Part shown: in pieces, positions 47,134-57,278 of the stretch
Position numbering within the stretch: position 1 is the stretch's first letter
Layout: each line of letters begins with the position of its first letter
From: an uncultured Ulvibacter sp.
GTDB lineage: Bacteria > Bacteroidota > Bacteroidia > Flavobacteriales > Flavobacteriaceae
Assembly (NCBI GenBank): GCA_943789105.1
Contig: CALSSW010000003.1
Location: 62,001-126,000 of the forward strand
Direction of reading: 5' to 3'
DNA length: 64,000 nt
Notes under the pieces: model-generated
Databases searched by the model: none
Told to the model about the DNA's origin: nothing
Seen by the model: the letters and a program-made list of their open reading frames with translations, nothing else
Translations under genes and position numbers: made by a program

Positions 47134-48981
47134 ATGTGCGGAATAGTTGGATACATAGGTCATAGAGAGGCATACCCAATAATTATTAACGGCCTAAAAC
47201 GCCTGGAATACAGAGGCTACGATAGTGCGGGGATTGCACTATACGACGGCTCTAAAATACAGCTTGCCAAAACCAAAGGTAAAGTAGTGGATCTTGAGGC
47301 CCAAGTTGCCAAAGACATAACTACAAATGGGAGCCTTGGTATAGGGCACACCCGCTGGGCAACTCATGGAGTTCCTAATGATGTAAACTCTCACCCGCAT
47401 TATTCTAACAGTGGAGATTTGGTCATTATACACAACGGCATTATAGAGAACTATGCTTCTATAAAAATAGAATTAATTAAAAGGGGGTATGTGTTCCACT
47501 CAGACACAGATACAGAGGTATTGGTAAACCTTATTGAAGAAATAAAAAATAAGCAAGGTGTTAAGCTAGGTAAGGCAGTGCAAATTGCGTTAAATGAAGT
47601 GGTTGGTGCCTACGCTATTGCTGTTTTTGACCAAAAAAAACCCAATGAAATTGTAGTTGCAAAACTAGGAAGCCCTTTGGCTATTGGTGTTGGTGATGAT
47701 GAATTTTTTATAGCCAGTGATGCCTCTCCATTTATTGAATTTACCAATAATGCCATTTACCTAGAGGATGAACAAATGGCCGTTATTCGTCTTGGAAGGG
47801 AAATTAGAGTTAGAAAAATCAAGAGTGATATAAGGATTAAGCCTTTTGTGCAAGAACTAAAATTAAATATTGAGCAAATAGAAAAAGGCGGCTATGATCA
47901 CTTTATGATAAAAGAGATTTATGAGCAACCTGCTGTAATAAAAGACACTTTCAGAGGAAGATTACTTGCAGACCAAGGTATCATTAAACTAGGTGGCTTG
48001 GAGGAATTCATACCTAAGTTTGTAAATGCAGACAGAATAATTATTGTTGCCTGTGGTACTTCTTGGCATGCAGGGCTGGTAGCAGAGTATACTTTTGAAG
48101 ACTGGGCACGTATACCCGTTGAGGTAGAATACGCAAGTGAGTTTAGATACCGCAACCCGGTTATTACAGAAAAAGATGTTGTGATTGCCATATCTCAAAG
48201 TGGAGAAACCGCAGACACCCTTGCTGCTATAAAACTGGCCAAAGAAAAGGGCGCTTTTGTATATGGTATTTGTAATGTTGTTGGATCTACCATATCCAGA
48301 GAAACACACTCTGGAACCTATACCCATGCTGGACCAGAAATTGGAGTGGCATCAACAAAGGCATTTACTACTCAAATTACAGTGCTTACCATGATTGCCT
48401 TAAAACTGGCACATGTAAAAGGTACCATTTCTAGGTCAGACTATATGACGCATCTTAGGGAGTTGGACACCATTCCTACACATGTTGCTAGGGCGCTGGA
48501 GTGTAATGATGAAATTAAAGAAATTGCTAAGGTGTTTAAAGATTCTCCAAACTTTTTATATCTAGGCAGAGGTTACAATTTCCCGGTTGCTTTAGAGGGC
48601 GCATTGAAGCTTAAAGAGATCTCATACATACACGCAGAAGGATATCCAGCCGCAGAAATGAAGCACGGCCCTATTGCACTCATTGATGAGCAAATGCCAG
48701 TTGTGGTGGTGGCTATTAATAGCAATCATTACGGTAAAGTAGTGAGCAATATTGAGGAAATTAAAGCAAGAAAAGGAAAGATAATTGCGGTGGTAACCCA
48801 AGGAGATACTGTGGTAAGAGACCTGGCAGATTATGTAATGGAAGTGCCGTCAACTCCTGAGACTCTTACGCCACTAGTAACAACCATACCCTTGCAATTA
48901 CTCTCTTATCACATTGCTGTGATGCTTAACAGAAATGTGGATCAGCCAAGAAACTTGGCCAAGAGTGTTACGGTGGAGTAA
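47134..48981 (+). CDS. glmS: Glucosamine-6-phosphate synthase (isomerizing)
   Basis: 615 residues. The glutaminase domain opens with the catalytic Cys2 (MCGIVGYIG) and has GHTRWATHG. Two SIS domains hold the isomerase site (SQSGETADTLAA, GPEIGVASTKAF), and the C-terminus ends KSVTVE. The enzyme makes glucosamine-6-phosphate from fructose-6-phosphate and glutamine for peptidoglycan and LPS. No glmS ribozyme-like leader is possible, as only five bases separate it from the DUF4270 gene. Confidence 0.97.
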   Translation: MCGIVGYIGHREAYPIIINGLKRLEYRGYDSAGIALYDGSKIQLAKTKGKVVDLEAQVAKDITTNGSLGIGHTRWATHGVPNDVNSHPHYSNSGDLVIIHNGIIENYASIKIELIKRGYVFHSDTDTEVLVNLIEEIKNKQGVKLGKAVQIALNEVVGAYAIAVFDQKKPNEIVVAKLGSPLAIGVGDDEFFIASDASPFIEFTNNAIYLEDEQMAVIRLGREIRVRKIKSDIRIKPFVQELKLNIEQIEKGGYDHFMIKEIYEQPAVIKDTFRGRLLADQGIIKLGGLEEFIPKFVNADRIIIVACGTSWHAGLVAEYTFEDWARIPVEVEYASEFRYRNPVITEKDVVIAISQSGETADTLAAIKLAKEKGAFVYGICNVVGSTISRETHSGTYTHAGPEIGVASTKAFTTQITVLTMIALKLAHVKGTISRSDYMTHLRELDTIPTHVARALECNDEIKEIAKVFKDSPNFLYLGRGYNFPVALEGALKLKEISYIHAEGYPAAEMKHGPIALIDEQMPVVVVAINSNHYGKVVSNIEEIKARKGKIIAVVTQGDTVVRDLADYVMEVPSTPETLTPLVTTIPLQLLSYHIAVMLNRNVDQPRNLAKSVTVE

Positions 48982-49001
48982 GTTAAAAAGATAATTTTTT
49001 A

Positions 49002-49038
49002 AAAAGGGGAGCAAGTAATTGCTTCCCTTTTATTTTTT
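49002..49038 (+). terminator. Intrinsic terminator after glmS
   Basis: AAAAGGGGAGCAA pairs with TTGCTTCCCTTTT (one G-T wobble) across a four-base loop, followed by a T-rich run. Confidence 0.85.
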
Positions 49039-49040
49039 GG

Positions 49041-49048
49041 TATTTTTA
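49041..49048 (+). promoter_or_regulatory. Imperfect -7 element before the sulfotransferase-like gene
   Basis: TATTTTTA (one mismatch to TAnnTTTG) ends four bases before the GTG at 49053, just after the glmS terminator. The spacing equals that of other putatively leaderless genes and supports the GTG start. Confidence 0.35.
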
Positions 49049-49052
49049 AACA

Positions 49053-49778
49053 GTGAAAATCATCAATCTTATTTCTGGACCAAGAAATCTATCTACGGCG
49101 CTTATGTATAGTTTTGCCCAAAACAGCAGTGTTAAGGTGATAGACGAACCCTTTTACGGCTATTACCTTGCCAATACCAATTTAAAAGCAACCCATCCAG
49201 GGAGTAAAGAAATATTAAAGGCGCTTACCCGTTCAAAAAAACAGGTGTTGGCTCATATAGATAGGGTGTCAAAAACAAATAAATATGTTTTTATTAAAGG
49301 CATGGCACATCATTATCTTTCTAAAGAGCCTGCTCATATTCTGCCTTGGGATAACGTGATACTCATCCGCCATCCAGAAAAACTATTAGCCTCCTTCTCT
49401 AAGGTTATTAAAAACCCAAGCCTAGATGATATTGGCATAAAAAAAGCAGCAGAACTCTTTGCGTATTTAAAAAACCAAGGCAAGACACCACTAGTTATAG
49501 AGAGTGACCAGCTGCTAAAAAACCCTGAAGGGTACTTGCAGAAAATTTGTGATGCGCTAGATATTCCATTTACCAAAGATATGTTGTCCTGGCAAAAAGG
49601 GGGTATCCAAGAGGACGGTATTTGGGCCCAGTATTGGTATGGAAATGTGCACAACTCAACGGGGTTTACAGTACAAAAAACCAGCAATCAAGAAATGCCA
49701 GATAGCCTACAGCCTATTTTAGACCAGGCGCTAATTCATTACACTATTTTAAAAAACCACATTCTAAAAAACGACTAG
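49053..49778 (+). CDS. Sulfotransferase-like P-loop protein
   Basis: 241 residues, starting at GTG. The N-terminal SGPRNLSTALMYSFAQ is the phosphate-binding loop of a sulfotransferase-like family, followed by VIDEPFYGYYL. A further conserved region is VILIRHPEKLLASF. The same domain forms the N-terminal half of plant branched-chain-aminotransferase-like proteins. The stop is followed at once by the ATG of a class IV aminotransferase gene (no bases between), so the two act together. PAPS as sulfo donor is inferred from the fold; the acceptor is unknown. Confidence 0.85.
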   Translation: MKIINLISGPRNLSTALMYSFAQNSSVKVIDEPFYGYYLANTNLKATHPGSKEILKALTRSKKQVLAHIDRVSKTNKYVFIKGMAHHYLSKEPAHILPWDNVILIRHPEKLLASFSKVIKNPSLDDIGIKKAAELFAYLKNQGKTPLVIESDQLLKNPEGYLQKICDALDIPFTKDMLSWQKGGIQEDGIWAQYWYGNVHNSTGFTVQKTSNQEMPDSLQPILDQALIHYTILKNHILKND

Positions 49779-50675
49779 ATGTTACAAAAATCTAACCCTA
49801 AAAATGATCATATACAGATCTACATTAAAGATAAATTATATCCTCGCCACCAGGCAAAAGTGTCCGTTTTTGATAGCACAGTACAAGGGGGAGATGCTGT
49901 TTGGGAAGGGTTACGTGTCTACCCGCAGGGGATAGTATGTCTTGATAAACATCTAACTCGTTTGCAGCAAAGTGCAAAAACATTAGCCTTTACTGATATA
50001 CCCTCTAAAACAGAAATCAAAAAAGCCATCAAGCTAACCCTTGATGCTAATGCCATGGATGATAATACTCACATACGCCTCACGCTCTCCAGGGGAGAAA
50101 AAATAACCAGCGGTATGGATCCTAGGTTAAACCAGAGCGGGTCTTGTTTAATTGTTTTGGCAGAATGGAAACCTCTTGTGTATGATAACAATAGCGGCAT
50201 TACAGTGCTAAGTACAAGCCAGCGTAGAAATGCGCCACAGTTTTTGGATAGTAAAATACACCACAACAATTTACTCAATAATATTATTGCTAAAATACAA
50301 GCCAATGTAGCGGGTAAAGATGCAGGGCTAATGCTCGATGATCGAGGTTTTGTGGCTGAGCTAAACGGCAGTAATGTTTTTATGGTAAAACAAGGTAAGG
50401 TTTATACCCCTTTTGCCCATGCCTGTCTCCCAGGAATTACAAGAAATACGGTAATGCAGCTTTGCAGGGACCATGGTATAAAGCTCATAGAGGCAGACTT
50501 ATCGTTAAGCGAATTTATTAACGCTGAGGGCGTTTTTGCAACGGGTACCATGGGTGAGTTAACTCCTATTGTAGAAATTGATGGTAGAGAAATTTCTAGA
50601 GATAGCCAGCTTATGAACCAAGTATTAAAACTCTTTAAAAACAATGTTCGTAATTTTTGCGAACCCCTTACTTAA
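49779..50675 (+). CDS. Class IV aminotransferase (BCAT/D-amino acid aminotransferase fold)
   Basis: 298 residues, PLP-dependent. The cofactor lysine is Lys159 in LDSKIHHNNLLNN, and the LPGITRNTVMQLC and GTMGELTPIVEIDG segments bind the PLP phosphate. The KIHHNNLL version differs from housekeeping IlvE and matches the C-terminal half of the plant sulfotransferase-aminotransferase fusion proteins. It is translationally coupled to the preceding gene. A dedicated ilvE role is thus unlikely; the substrate is unknown, perhaps an amine later or earlier sulfated. Confidence 0.9.
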   Translation: MLQKSNPKNDHIQIYIKDKLYPRHQAKVSVFDSTVQGGDAVWEGLRVYPQGIVCLDKHLTRLQQSAKTLAFTDIPSKTEIKKAIKLTLDANAMDDNTHIRLTLSRGEKITSGMDPRLNQSGSCLIVLAEWKPLVYDNNSGITVLSTSQRRNAPQFLDSKIHHNNLLNNIIAKIQANVAGKDAGLMLDDRGFVAELNGSNVFMVKQGKVYTPFAHACLPGITRNTVMQLCRDHGIKLIEADLSLSEFINAEGVFATGTMGELTPIVEIDGREISRDSQLMNQVLKLFKNNVRNFCEPLT

Positions 50676-50748
50676 ATCTCAGATTATATTTCCCGCCAAA
50701 TTTAAAAGCTGCAATTGCTCCCAAAATAGAGATGTGAGACGCAATTTT
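50668..50748 (-). pseudogene. Possible remnant of a membrane protein C-terminus
   Basis: On the minus strand a stop-free stretch of about 26 codons ends KIASHISILGAIAAFKFGG plus six residues, resembling the hydrophobic C-terminus of small membrane proteins such as DoxX-type ones. A TAG stop lies directly upstream and there is no start codon or remaining domain. It may be a decayed gene tail or chance. Confidence 0.2.
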
Positions 50749-50801
50749 CTAGCCACTATTATTTTAGGGAGTAAAATAAGTTCAAAAAAGAGCATTTCAA
50801 G

Positions 50802-50834
50802 TTTGTAATATTACATTAGAAAAAACTATCTTTG
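50802..50834 (+). promoter_or_regulatory. Predicted promoter of atpDC
   Basis: TTTG (50802-50805), a 21-base spacer, then TATCTTTG (50827-50834): a good Bacteroidetes promoter, giving a leader of roughly 50 bases before atpD. Confidence 0.6.
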
Positions 50835-50872
50835 CAGCGTTAAAAAAGGGGTGCATTTAGCACCTGTAGTAA

Positions 50873-52396
<1,524 letters not shown>

Positions 52397-52423
52397 TTCA
52401 ATTAGGTGTCTTAATTCAATAGT

Positions 52424-52699
52424 ATGTATTTAGAAATAGTAAGTCCAGAGGCTTCACTTGTGGCCGGAGAAATAGAAAGTATTACTCTTCCAGGAATGGA
52501 TGGTGAGTTCCAGATGTTGAATAATCACGCGGCTATTGTGTCTCTTTTGAGTGAAGGAAAAGTAACATTTGCTGGAAGCCCTACTATTGCTCCAGGATAT
52601 GAAAATAAATTCACACAGCAAGACGGTAAATGGGTGCTTGAAATTTCCGGAGGAACTGTTGAGATGAACAACAATAAAGTGATTGTACTTGCAGATTAA
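52424..52699 (+). CDS. atpC: ATP synthase F1 subunit epsilon (short form)
   Basis: 91 residues, covering only the N-terminal beta-sandwich (LEIVSPEASLVAGEIESI, shortened core LPGMDGEFQMLNNHA). The C-terminal inhibitory helical hairpin found in about 135-residue epsilon subunits is absent, as often seen in this phylum. It starts 27 bases after atpD and is followed by a very strong terminator. Confidence 0.93.
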   Translation: MYLEIVSPEASLVAGEIESITLPGMDGEFQMLNNHAAIVSLLSEGKVTFAGSPTIAPGYENKFTQQDGKWVLEISGGTVEMNNNKVIVLAD

Positions 52700-52717
52700 G
52701 TACCTTTTATATTTTTT

Positions 52718-52756
52718 AAAAAGTCCCAATTTCATGAATTGAAATTGGGACTTTTT
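52718..52756 (+). terminator. Intrinsic terminator of atpDC
   Basis: A perfect 17-base-pair stem (AAAAAGTCCCAATTTCA with its complement) around a five-base loop, ending in a T-run. Confidence 0.93.
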
Positions 52757-52840
52757 CTATTTTAACACCCTACTGCAAAGACATTTTTCTTTCTTGTTAA
52801 AAGATACTATTTAATTTCTGTGATTTGTAAAGAGCTTCTG

Positions 52841-52848
52841 TATCTTTG
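52841..52848 (+). promoter_or_regulatory. -7 element immediately before bioF
   Basis: TATCTTTG ends exactly four bases before the bioF ATG. No -33 TTG at normal spacing; a TTTG lies 13 bases upstream. Confidence 0.5.
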
Positions 52849-52852
52849 AGGT

Positions 52853-54004
52853 ATGTTGCCCAAAAAACTACAAGATAAAATAGAGACAAGAGCCGAAGAA
52901 CACTCCCTAAGATCTTTGGGTTTACGGCAAGATTTGCTAGATTTTTCTAGCAATGACTACCTTGGCTTTAGTAGGTCAAAAAAAATGTATAATAAGGCCT
53001 GTAGTATTTTAAAACAATACAACTATCAGGCAAATGGTGCGACAGGCTCTAGGCTTTTAACGGCAAACCACCCTCTTTACCTTGACACAGAAAAACAAAT
53101 AGCTACTTTTCATAACACCCCAACTGCCCTTATTTTTAATAGCGGGTATGATGCAAATATTGGGTTTTTCTCTAGTGTGCCCCAGCGGGGTGATGTAATA
53201 CTCTATGACGCGCTGTGTCACGCCTCTATAAGAGACGGTATATCCATGAGTCATGCCAAAGGATATAAGTTTGCTCATAATAATTTGCAGGGGTTAGAAG
53301 CCCTTTTAGAGACTCAAAAAAAAACTAACAAAACAAACGCAGAAATTTATGTTGTTACAGAGGCTGTGTTTTCTATGGATGGAGACATACCCCCATTAAA
53401 GGCGGTAGCTACCCTGTGTAAAAAACACAATGCTTATTTAATTGTAGATCAGGCGCACGCCACTGGCGTTATTGGCCCTAAGGGCAAAGGTCTTGTGCAA
53501 GAATTAGACCTTGAAGATTTGGTATTTGCACGCATTGTAACCTTTGGAAAAGCACTGGGTTGTCACGGCGCGGCTATTTTGGGAAGCGGTGAGTTAAAAA
53601 GCTATTTAATAAACTTTGCACGAAGTTTTATCTACACCACAGCATTACCTCCCCACACACTAGCTACCATAGGGGCAGCATACAGTAAGCTAGAGGATAA
53701 TAGCGATGCTATAAAAAAATTACAAGACAATATTTCAACACTGCAAAAAGGTATCTTAGATACCCAATTAACCCCCTACTTTATACCAAGTCAATCTGCC
53801 ATACATTGCTGTGTTATAAAAGGCAATAAGGCTACCAAAGATATTGCAGCCCTACTGCAGCAAAATAAGTTTGATGTCAAGGCTATTTTGTCTCCAACAG
53901 TTCCCAAAGGCCAAGAGCGCCTGCGTATTTGCTTGCATAGTTATAATACAAAAGAAGATATAACAGCCCTGGTAAGGCTCCTTAAAGAATTTCTGACTTC
54001 ATGA
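52853..54004 (+). CDS. bioF: 8-amino-7-oxononanoate synthase
   Basis: 383-residue PLP enzyme joining alanine and a pimeloyl thioester in the first committed step of biotin ring synthesis. Visible signatures are FSSNDYLGFS, NGATGSRLLTANH, DQAHATGVIG and the PLP lysine in FGKALGCHGA. Its stop overlaps the bioD start (ATGA), so the two are translationally coupled. Confidence 0.95.
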   Translation: MLPKKLQDKIETRAEEHSLRSLGLRQDLLDFSSNDYLGFSRSKKMYNKACSILKQYNYQANGATGSRLLTANHPLYLDTEKQIATFHNTPTALIFNSGYDANIGFFSSVPQRGDVILYDALCHASIRDGISMSHAKGYKFAHNNLQGLEALLETQKKTNKTNAEIYVVTEAVFSMDGDIPPLKAVATLCKKHNAYLIVDQAHATGVIGPKGKGLVQELDLEDLVFARIVTFGKALGCHGAAILGSGELKSYLINFARSFIYTTALPPHTLATIGAAYSKLEDNSDAIKKLQDNISTLQKGILDTQLTPYFIPSQSAIHCCVIKGNKATKDIAALLQQNKFDVKAILSPTVPKGQERLRICLHSYNTKEDITALVRLLKEFLTS

Positions 54005-54627
54005 AAAATCACACCTATTTCATCACAGGCATCTCTACAGAGGTTGGCAAAACAATAGTTTCTGCCATTGTTACCCAGGCCTTGCAGGCAGATTACTGGA
54101 AGCCAGTGCAAGCTGGAGAATTGGAACATAGTGACACCCATACAGTGCAACAATTAGTCTCTACTACTAAAACAAAATTTCATGCATCTGCGTTTAATTT
54201 AAAAACGCCTATGAGCCCGCATGCCGCTGCAAAGATTGACGGGGTTAACCTTTCAGTAAATAAAATAAAGCGGCCCAAAAGCCAAAATAATTTGGTTATT
54301 GAGGGTGCGGGAGGCCTTCTAGTTCCCTTAAACAACACACAAACTGTTATAGATTTAATACTCCCCTTGGACAAAGTGATTGTGGTCTCTAGGCATTACC
54401 TTGGAAGTATTAACCATACTCTGTTAACCATCGAGGCCTTAAAATCAAGAGGGATTCCTGTATTTGGCATTATCTTTAATGGAGCCAAGCATCCATCAAC
54501 AGAGTCTATTATTACAAAAATGAGTGGCGTTCCTGTTTTAGGGCGCATAGACCAAGAGCCGTATTTTGATAAAAATGTAGTAAACCAATATGCCGAAGAT
54601 CTAAGAGCAGTACTTCAAAAAGTGTAA
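54001..54627 (+). CDS. bioD: Dethiobiotin synthetase
   Basis: 208-residue ATP-dependent carboxylase closing the ureido ring. The P-loop is GISTEVGKTIVSA and the substrate region includes KPVQAGE and IEGAGGLLVPL. Slightly short but with all motifs. The bioA -7 element overlaps its stop codon. Confidence 0.94.
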   Translation: MKNHTYFITGISTEVGKTIVSAIVTQALQADYWKPVQAGELEHSDTHTVQQLVSTTKTKFHASAFNLKTPMSPHAAAKIDGVNLSVNKIKRPKSQNNLVIEGAGGLLVPLNNTQTVIDLILPLDKVIVVSRHYLGSINHTLLTIEALKSRGIPVFGIIFNGAKHPSTESIITKMSGVPVLGRIDQEPYFDKNVVNQYAEDLRAVLQKV

Positions 54628-54632
54628 CTTTG
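54625..54632 (+). promoter_or_regulatory. -7 element before bioA, overlapping the bioD stop
   Basis: TAACTTTG, whose first three bases are the bioD stop codon, ends exactly four bases before the bioA ATG. It could give bioA a transcript of its own. Confidence 0.4.
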
Positions 54633-54636
54633 TACA

Positions 54637-55908
54637 ATGAAATTAATCCAACGTGACAAGGCCCATATTTGGCATCCTTTAACCCAGCACCAAACTGCTA
54701 GGGCTCCCGTTGGTATTGTAAAGGCAACAGGATCTGTGTTAATTGATGAACATGCAAACAGCTATATAGACGGTATTGCATCCTGGTATACTGCTATGTT
54801 TGGACATTGTAACCCATACATTACCCAGGCAATGACAAAACAAATGCAAACTCTAGATTTTATTATGTTTAGTGGCTTTACCCACGAGCCAGCCATTGAG
54901 TTATCAGAAAAATTGGTAGCGATCTTGCCCCCCAATCAACAAAAAGTATTTTTTAATGACAATGGCTCTACCGCTGTGGAAGCAGCCATTAAAATGGCCA
55001 TTCAATACTACCATAATAAATCCCAAAAAAGAGACACCCTTATAGCCTTTGAAGATGGCTTTCATGGGGATACCTTTGGCGCTATGAGCGCCTCAGGATT
55101 GTCTTCTTACAATGGCCCTTTCGAAGATTTTTTACTGAAAGTAAAACGCATTCCAACTCCACAAGAGAATAATTTGGACGAAGTTTTGGCCTTGCTTACC
55201 ACTATTTTAGAACAAAACAGCTGCGCCGGGTTTATTTTTGAACCCCTTGTACAAGGTGCTGCCGGCATGAAGTTTCATAGCGCCAAAGGCCTAGATGCCT
55301 TAATAACCAAATGTAAAGCCCACGATGTGCTTTGCATTGCAGATGAAATCATGACTGGTTTTGGAAAAACAGGCACCAACTTTGCCGTAGAGCAGCTGCA
55401 GCATCCCCCAGATATTATGTGCCTAAGTAAAGCTTTAACAGCTGGCATGTTTCCTTTGAGTATCACAAGCTGCACCCAGGAAATATTTGATGGCTTTTTA
55501 AGCCACCAGGTGCATAAAGGGTTTTTCCATGCCCACACCTATAGCGCCCACCCTGTGGGTTGTGCGGCTGCCATTGCTAGCATTGAGCTGCTTACCTCCC
55601 CTGAAATTTTAAAAAAACGCGCCTACATTGCAGTTGCACACAGTGTTTTTGCAGAAAAAATACAGCAACATCCTGCTGTGAAACAAGTACGCTGTAAGGG
55701 GGTGATTCTTGCCATAGATCTTGCCATAGAAATGCAGCGTTATGGAAATTTAAGAGATGAGCTGTATCAGTTTTTTATGGACCGCGGGGTAGCGTTAAGG
55801 CCTCTGGGCAACACCCTGTATGTGCTCCCTCCCTATGTAATTACTAAACAAGAGCTTGATACTATTTACAGAGCAATAGAGGAGACATTGACCCATTATA
55901 ATAATTAG
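54637..55908 (+). CDS. bioA: Adenosylmethionine-8-amino-7-oxononanoate aminotransferase
   Basis: 423-residue class III aminotransferase that makes 7,8-diaminopelargonate with S-adenosylmethionine as amino donor. Visible features are IWHPLTQHQ at the N-terminus, FNDNGSTAVEAAIKMA, DEIMTGFGKTGT and the PLP lysine in CLSKALTAGMFPLS. Lies nine bases after bioD. Normal length. Confidence 0.95.
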   Translation: MKLIQRDKAHIWHPLTQHQTARAPVGIVKATGSVLIDEHANSYIDGIASWYTAMFGHCNPYITQAMTKQMQTLDFIMFSGFTHEPAIELSEKLVAILPPNQQKVFFNDNGSTAVEAAIKMAIQYYHNKSQKRDTLIAFEDGFHGDTFGAMSASGLSSYNGPFEDFLLKVKRIPTPQENNLDEVLALLTTILEQNSCAGFIFEPLVQGAAGMKFHSAKGLDALITKCKAHDVLCIADEIMTGFGKTGTNFAVEQLQHPPDIMCLSKALTAGMFPLSITSCTQEIFDGFLSHQVHKGFFHAHTYSAHPVGCAAAIASIELLTSPEILKKRAYIAVAHSVFAEKIQQHPAVKQVRCKGVILAIDLAIEMQRYGNLRDELYQFFMDRGVALRPLGNTLYVLPPYVITKQELDTIYRAIEETLTHYNN

Positions 55909-55950
55909 TATTTCTTTGATATTTAAAGCCCTTAGAAAATTAAGAACCTT

Positions 55951-55958
55951 TATTTTTG
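55951..55958 (+). promoter_or_regulatory. Possible -7 element before the ketosynthase gene
   Basis: TATTTTTG lies 17 bases upstream of the TTG start at 55976, in the 67-base gap after bioA. Confidence 0.35.
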
Positions 55959-55975
55959 CATGAAATCATAAAACC

Positions 55976-57133
55976 TTGCACACACCTATTTCTATTTCAG
56001 CAATTGCTTCTGTTTCTGCTTTGGGAGATTCACCCAAAGAAGTTTGGGAGAGCTATTTGTCAAAAAAGCCCCTATTTGTTAAAAAGAAAATAGGCTCTCA
56101 AGAGGTTTTTGTCACCGAAATTTCCGCAAAAACTCAAAAAGCGCTTACGCAGTTAAAAGCATCAAACCCAAGTTATAAAACTCTAGATAGAACCGTGCTA
56201 CTTGCAATTTTAGCCTCTAAGCATGCTTTGCAAAACACAGATCTAGAAAAACAAAGCCTTGATATTAACATAGGCTCTTCTCGAGGAGCCACTTCTCTAT
56301 TTGAAAAGTACCACACAGATTTTTTACAAACAGGAAAAGTATCTCCCTTTACATCACCTACCACAACTTTAGGCAATATTTCTTCTTGGGTCTCTCAGGA
56401 GTTAGGCACAAAAGGCCTACAGATAGACCAATCTGTTACCTGTTCTACGGCAATGCATGCCCTTTTAAATGGTATTGCTTGGCTACAAGCAGATATGGCC
56501 CAGGGGTTCTTGGTTGGAGGTAGTGAGGCAGCCCTTACGCCATTCACTATTGCACAAATGCAAGCCCTAAAGCTATACTCAAAAGCCGCCCATGATAGCC
56601 CTTGTGAGTCTATGGGTTTTCAAAAAACAAAAAACACCATGGTTTTGGGAGAGGCAGCAGCAGTTGCTGTTTTGGAAAAAGGAATTTCTGCCCGTACCCT
56701 GGCAGTAATTAAAGGCTATGGGTTTGGTAGTGAGATAATTTCTCATAATAGCTCCATTACTCAAAATGCAAACAGCATACAAAAAGCCATGAAGATGGCC
56801 CTTAAAAAAGCTGCCATTAAAACAGTAGATGCTATAATTATGCATGCGCCAGGAACTGTAAAAGGAGATGTTGCAGAAAAAAATGCCATTGATATACTCT
56901 TTAAAGAAAAGCAGCCCTTACTCACTTCAAATAAATGGATGGTAGGACACACTTTTGCCGCCAGCGGCATGCTAAGTATTGAAATGGCAATATATATGCT
57001 GCAGCACAATAAATTTATTGAGAACCCTTTTTATAGCAACCCTAGAAGTCTTCCTTCAACCTTAAAAACCGTCCTTGTTAATGCCGTTGGCTTTGGAGGT
57101 AATGCGGTCAGTATTATTCTCTGCCGGCCATAA
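55976..57133 (+). CDS. Beta-ketoacyl synthase within the biotin cluster
   Basis: 385-residue thiolase-fold condensing enzyme of the KAS I/II type. The catalytic triad is visible: Cys156 in VTCSTAMHA, His290 in MHAPGT and His325 in VGHTFAASG; the C-terminal GFGGNA motif is present. The start is TTG, since a stop codon lies five codons upstream and no ATG is in frame. It sits between bioA and bioB, where other bacteria carry genes for the pimeloyl moiety, and no bioC or bioH/bioG is seen. A role in pimeloyl chain building is inferred, not shown. Confidence 0.88.
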   Translation: MHTPISISAIASVSALGDSPKEVWESYLSKKPLFVKKKIGSQEVFVTEISAKTQKALTQLKASNPSYKTLDRTVLLAILASKHALQNTDLEKQSLDINIGSSRGATSLFEKYHTDFLQTGKVSPFTSPTTTLGNISSWVSQELGTKGLQIDQSVTCSTAMHALLNGIAWLQADMAQGFLVGGSEAALTPFTIAQMQALKLYSKAAHDSPCESMGFQKTKNTMVLGEAAAVAVLEKGISARTLAVIKGYGFGSEIISHNSSITQNANSIQKAMKMALKKAAIKTVDAIIMHAPGTVKGDVAEKNAIDILFKEKQPLLTSNKWMVGHTFAASGMLSIEMAIYMLQHNKFIENPFYSNPRSLPSTLKTVLVNAVGFGGNAVSIILCRP

Positions 57134-57266
57134 AAAATTAAGGTGTTTTACCTGTTTATTTTATAGCTTTAGGCTTACACACTTTAAAACCCTGCATAAA
57201 TAAAGGCCTGTTTTTTTACACGCATATAATTCTAGAAAACTCTTAAAACGAATAGAAAAAATTACC

Positions 57267-57274
57267 TATTTTTG
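57267..57274 (+). promoter_or_regulatory. -7 element immediately before bioB
   Basis: TATTTTTG ends exactly four bases before the first bioB ATG (57279), supporting that ATG rather than the one directly after it. Confidence 0.5.
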
Positions 57275-57278
57275 AATC

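Noticed and set aside
47100-47134. A glmS ribozyme upstream of glmS
   Set aside because: Only five bases separate glmS from the preceding gene, leaving no room for the ribozyme.
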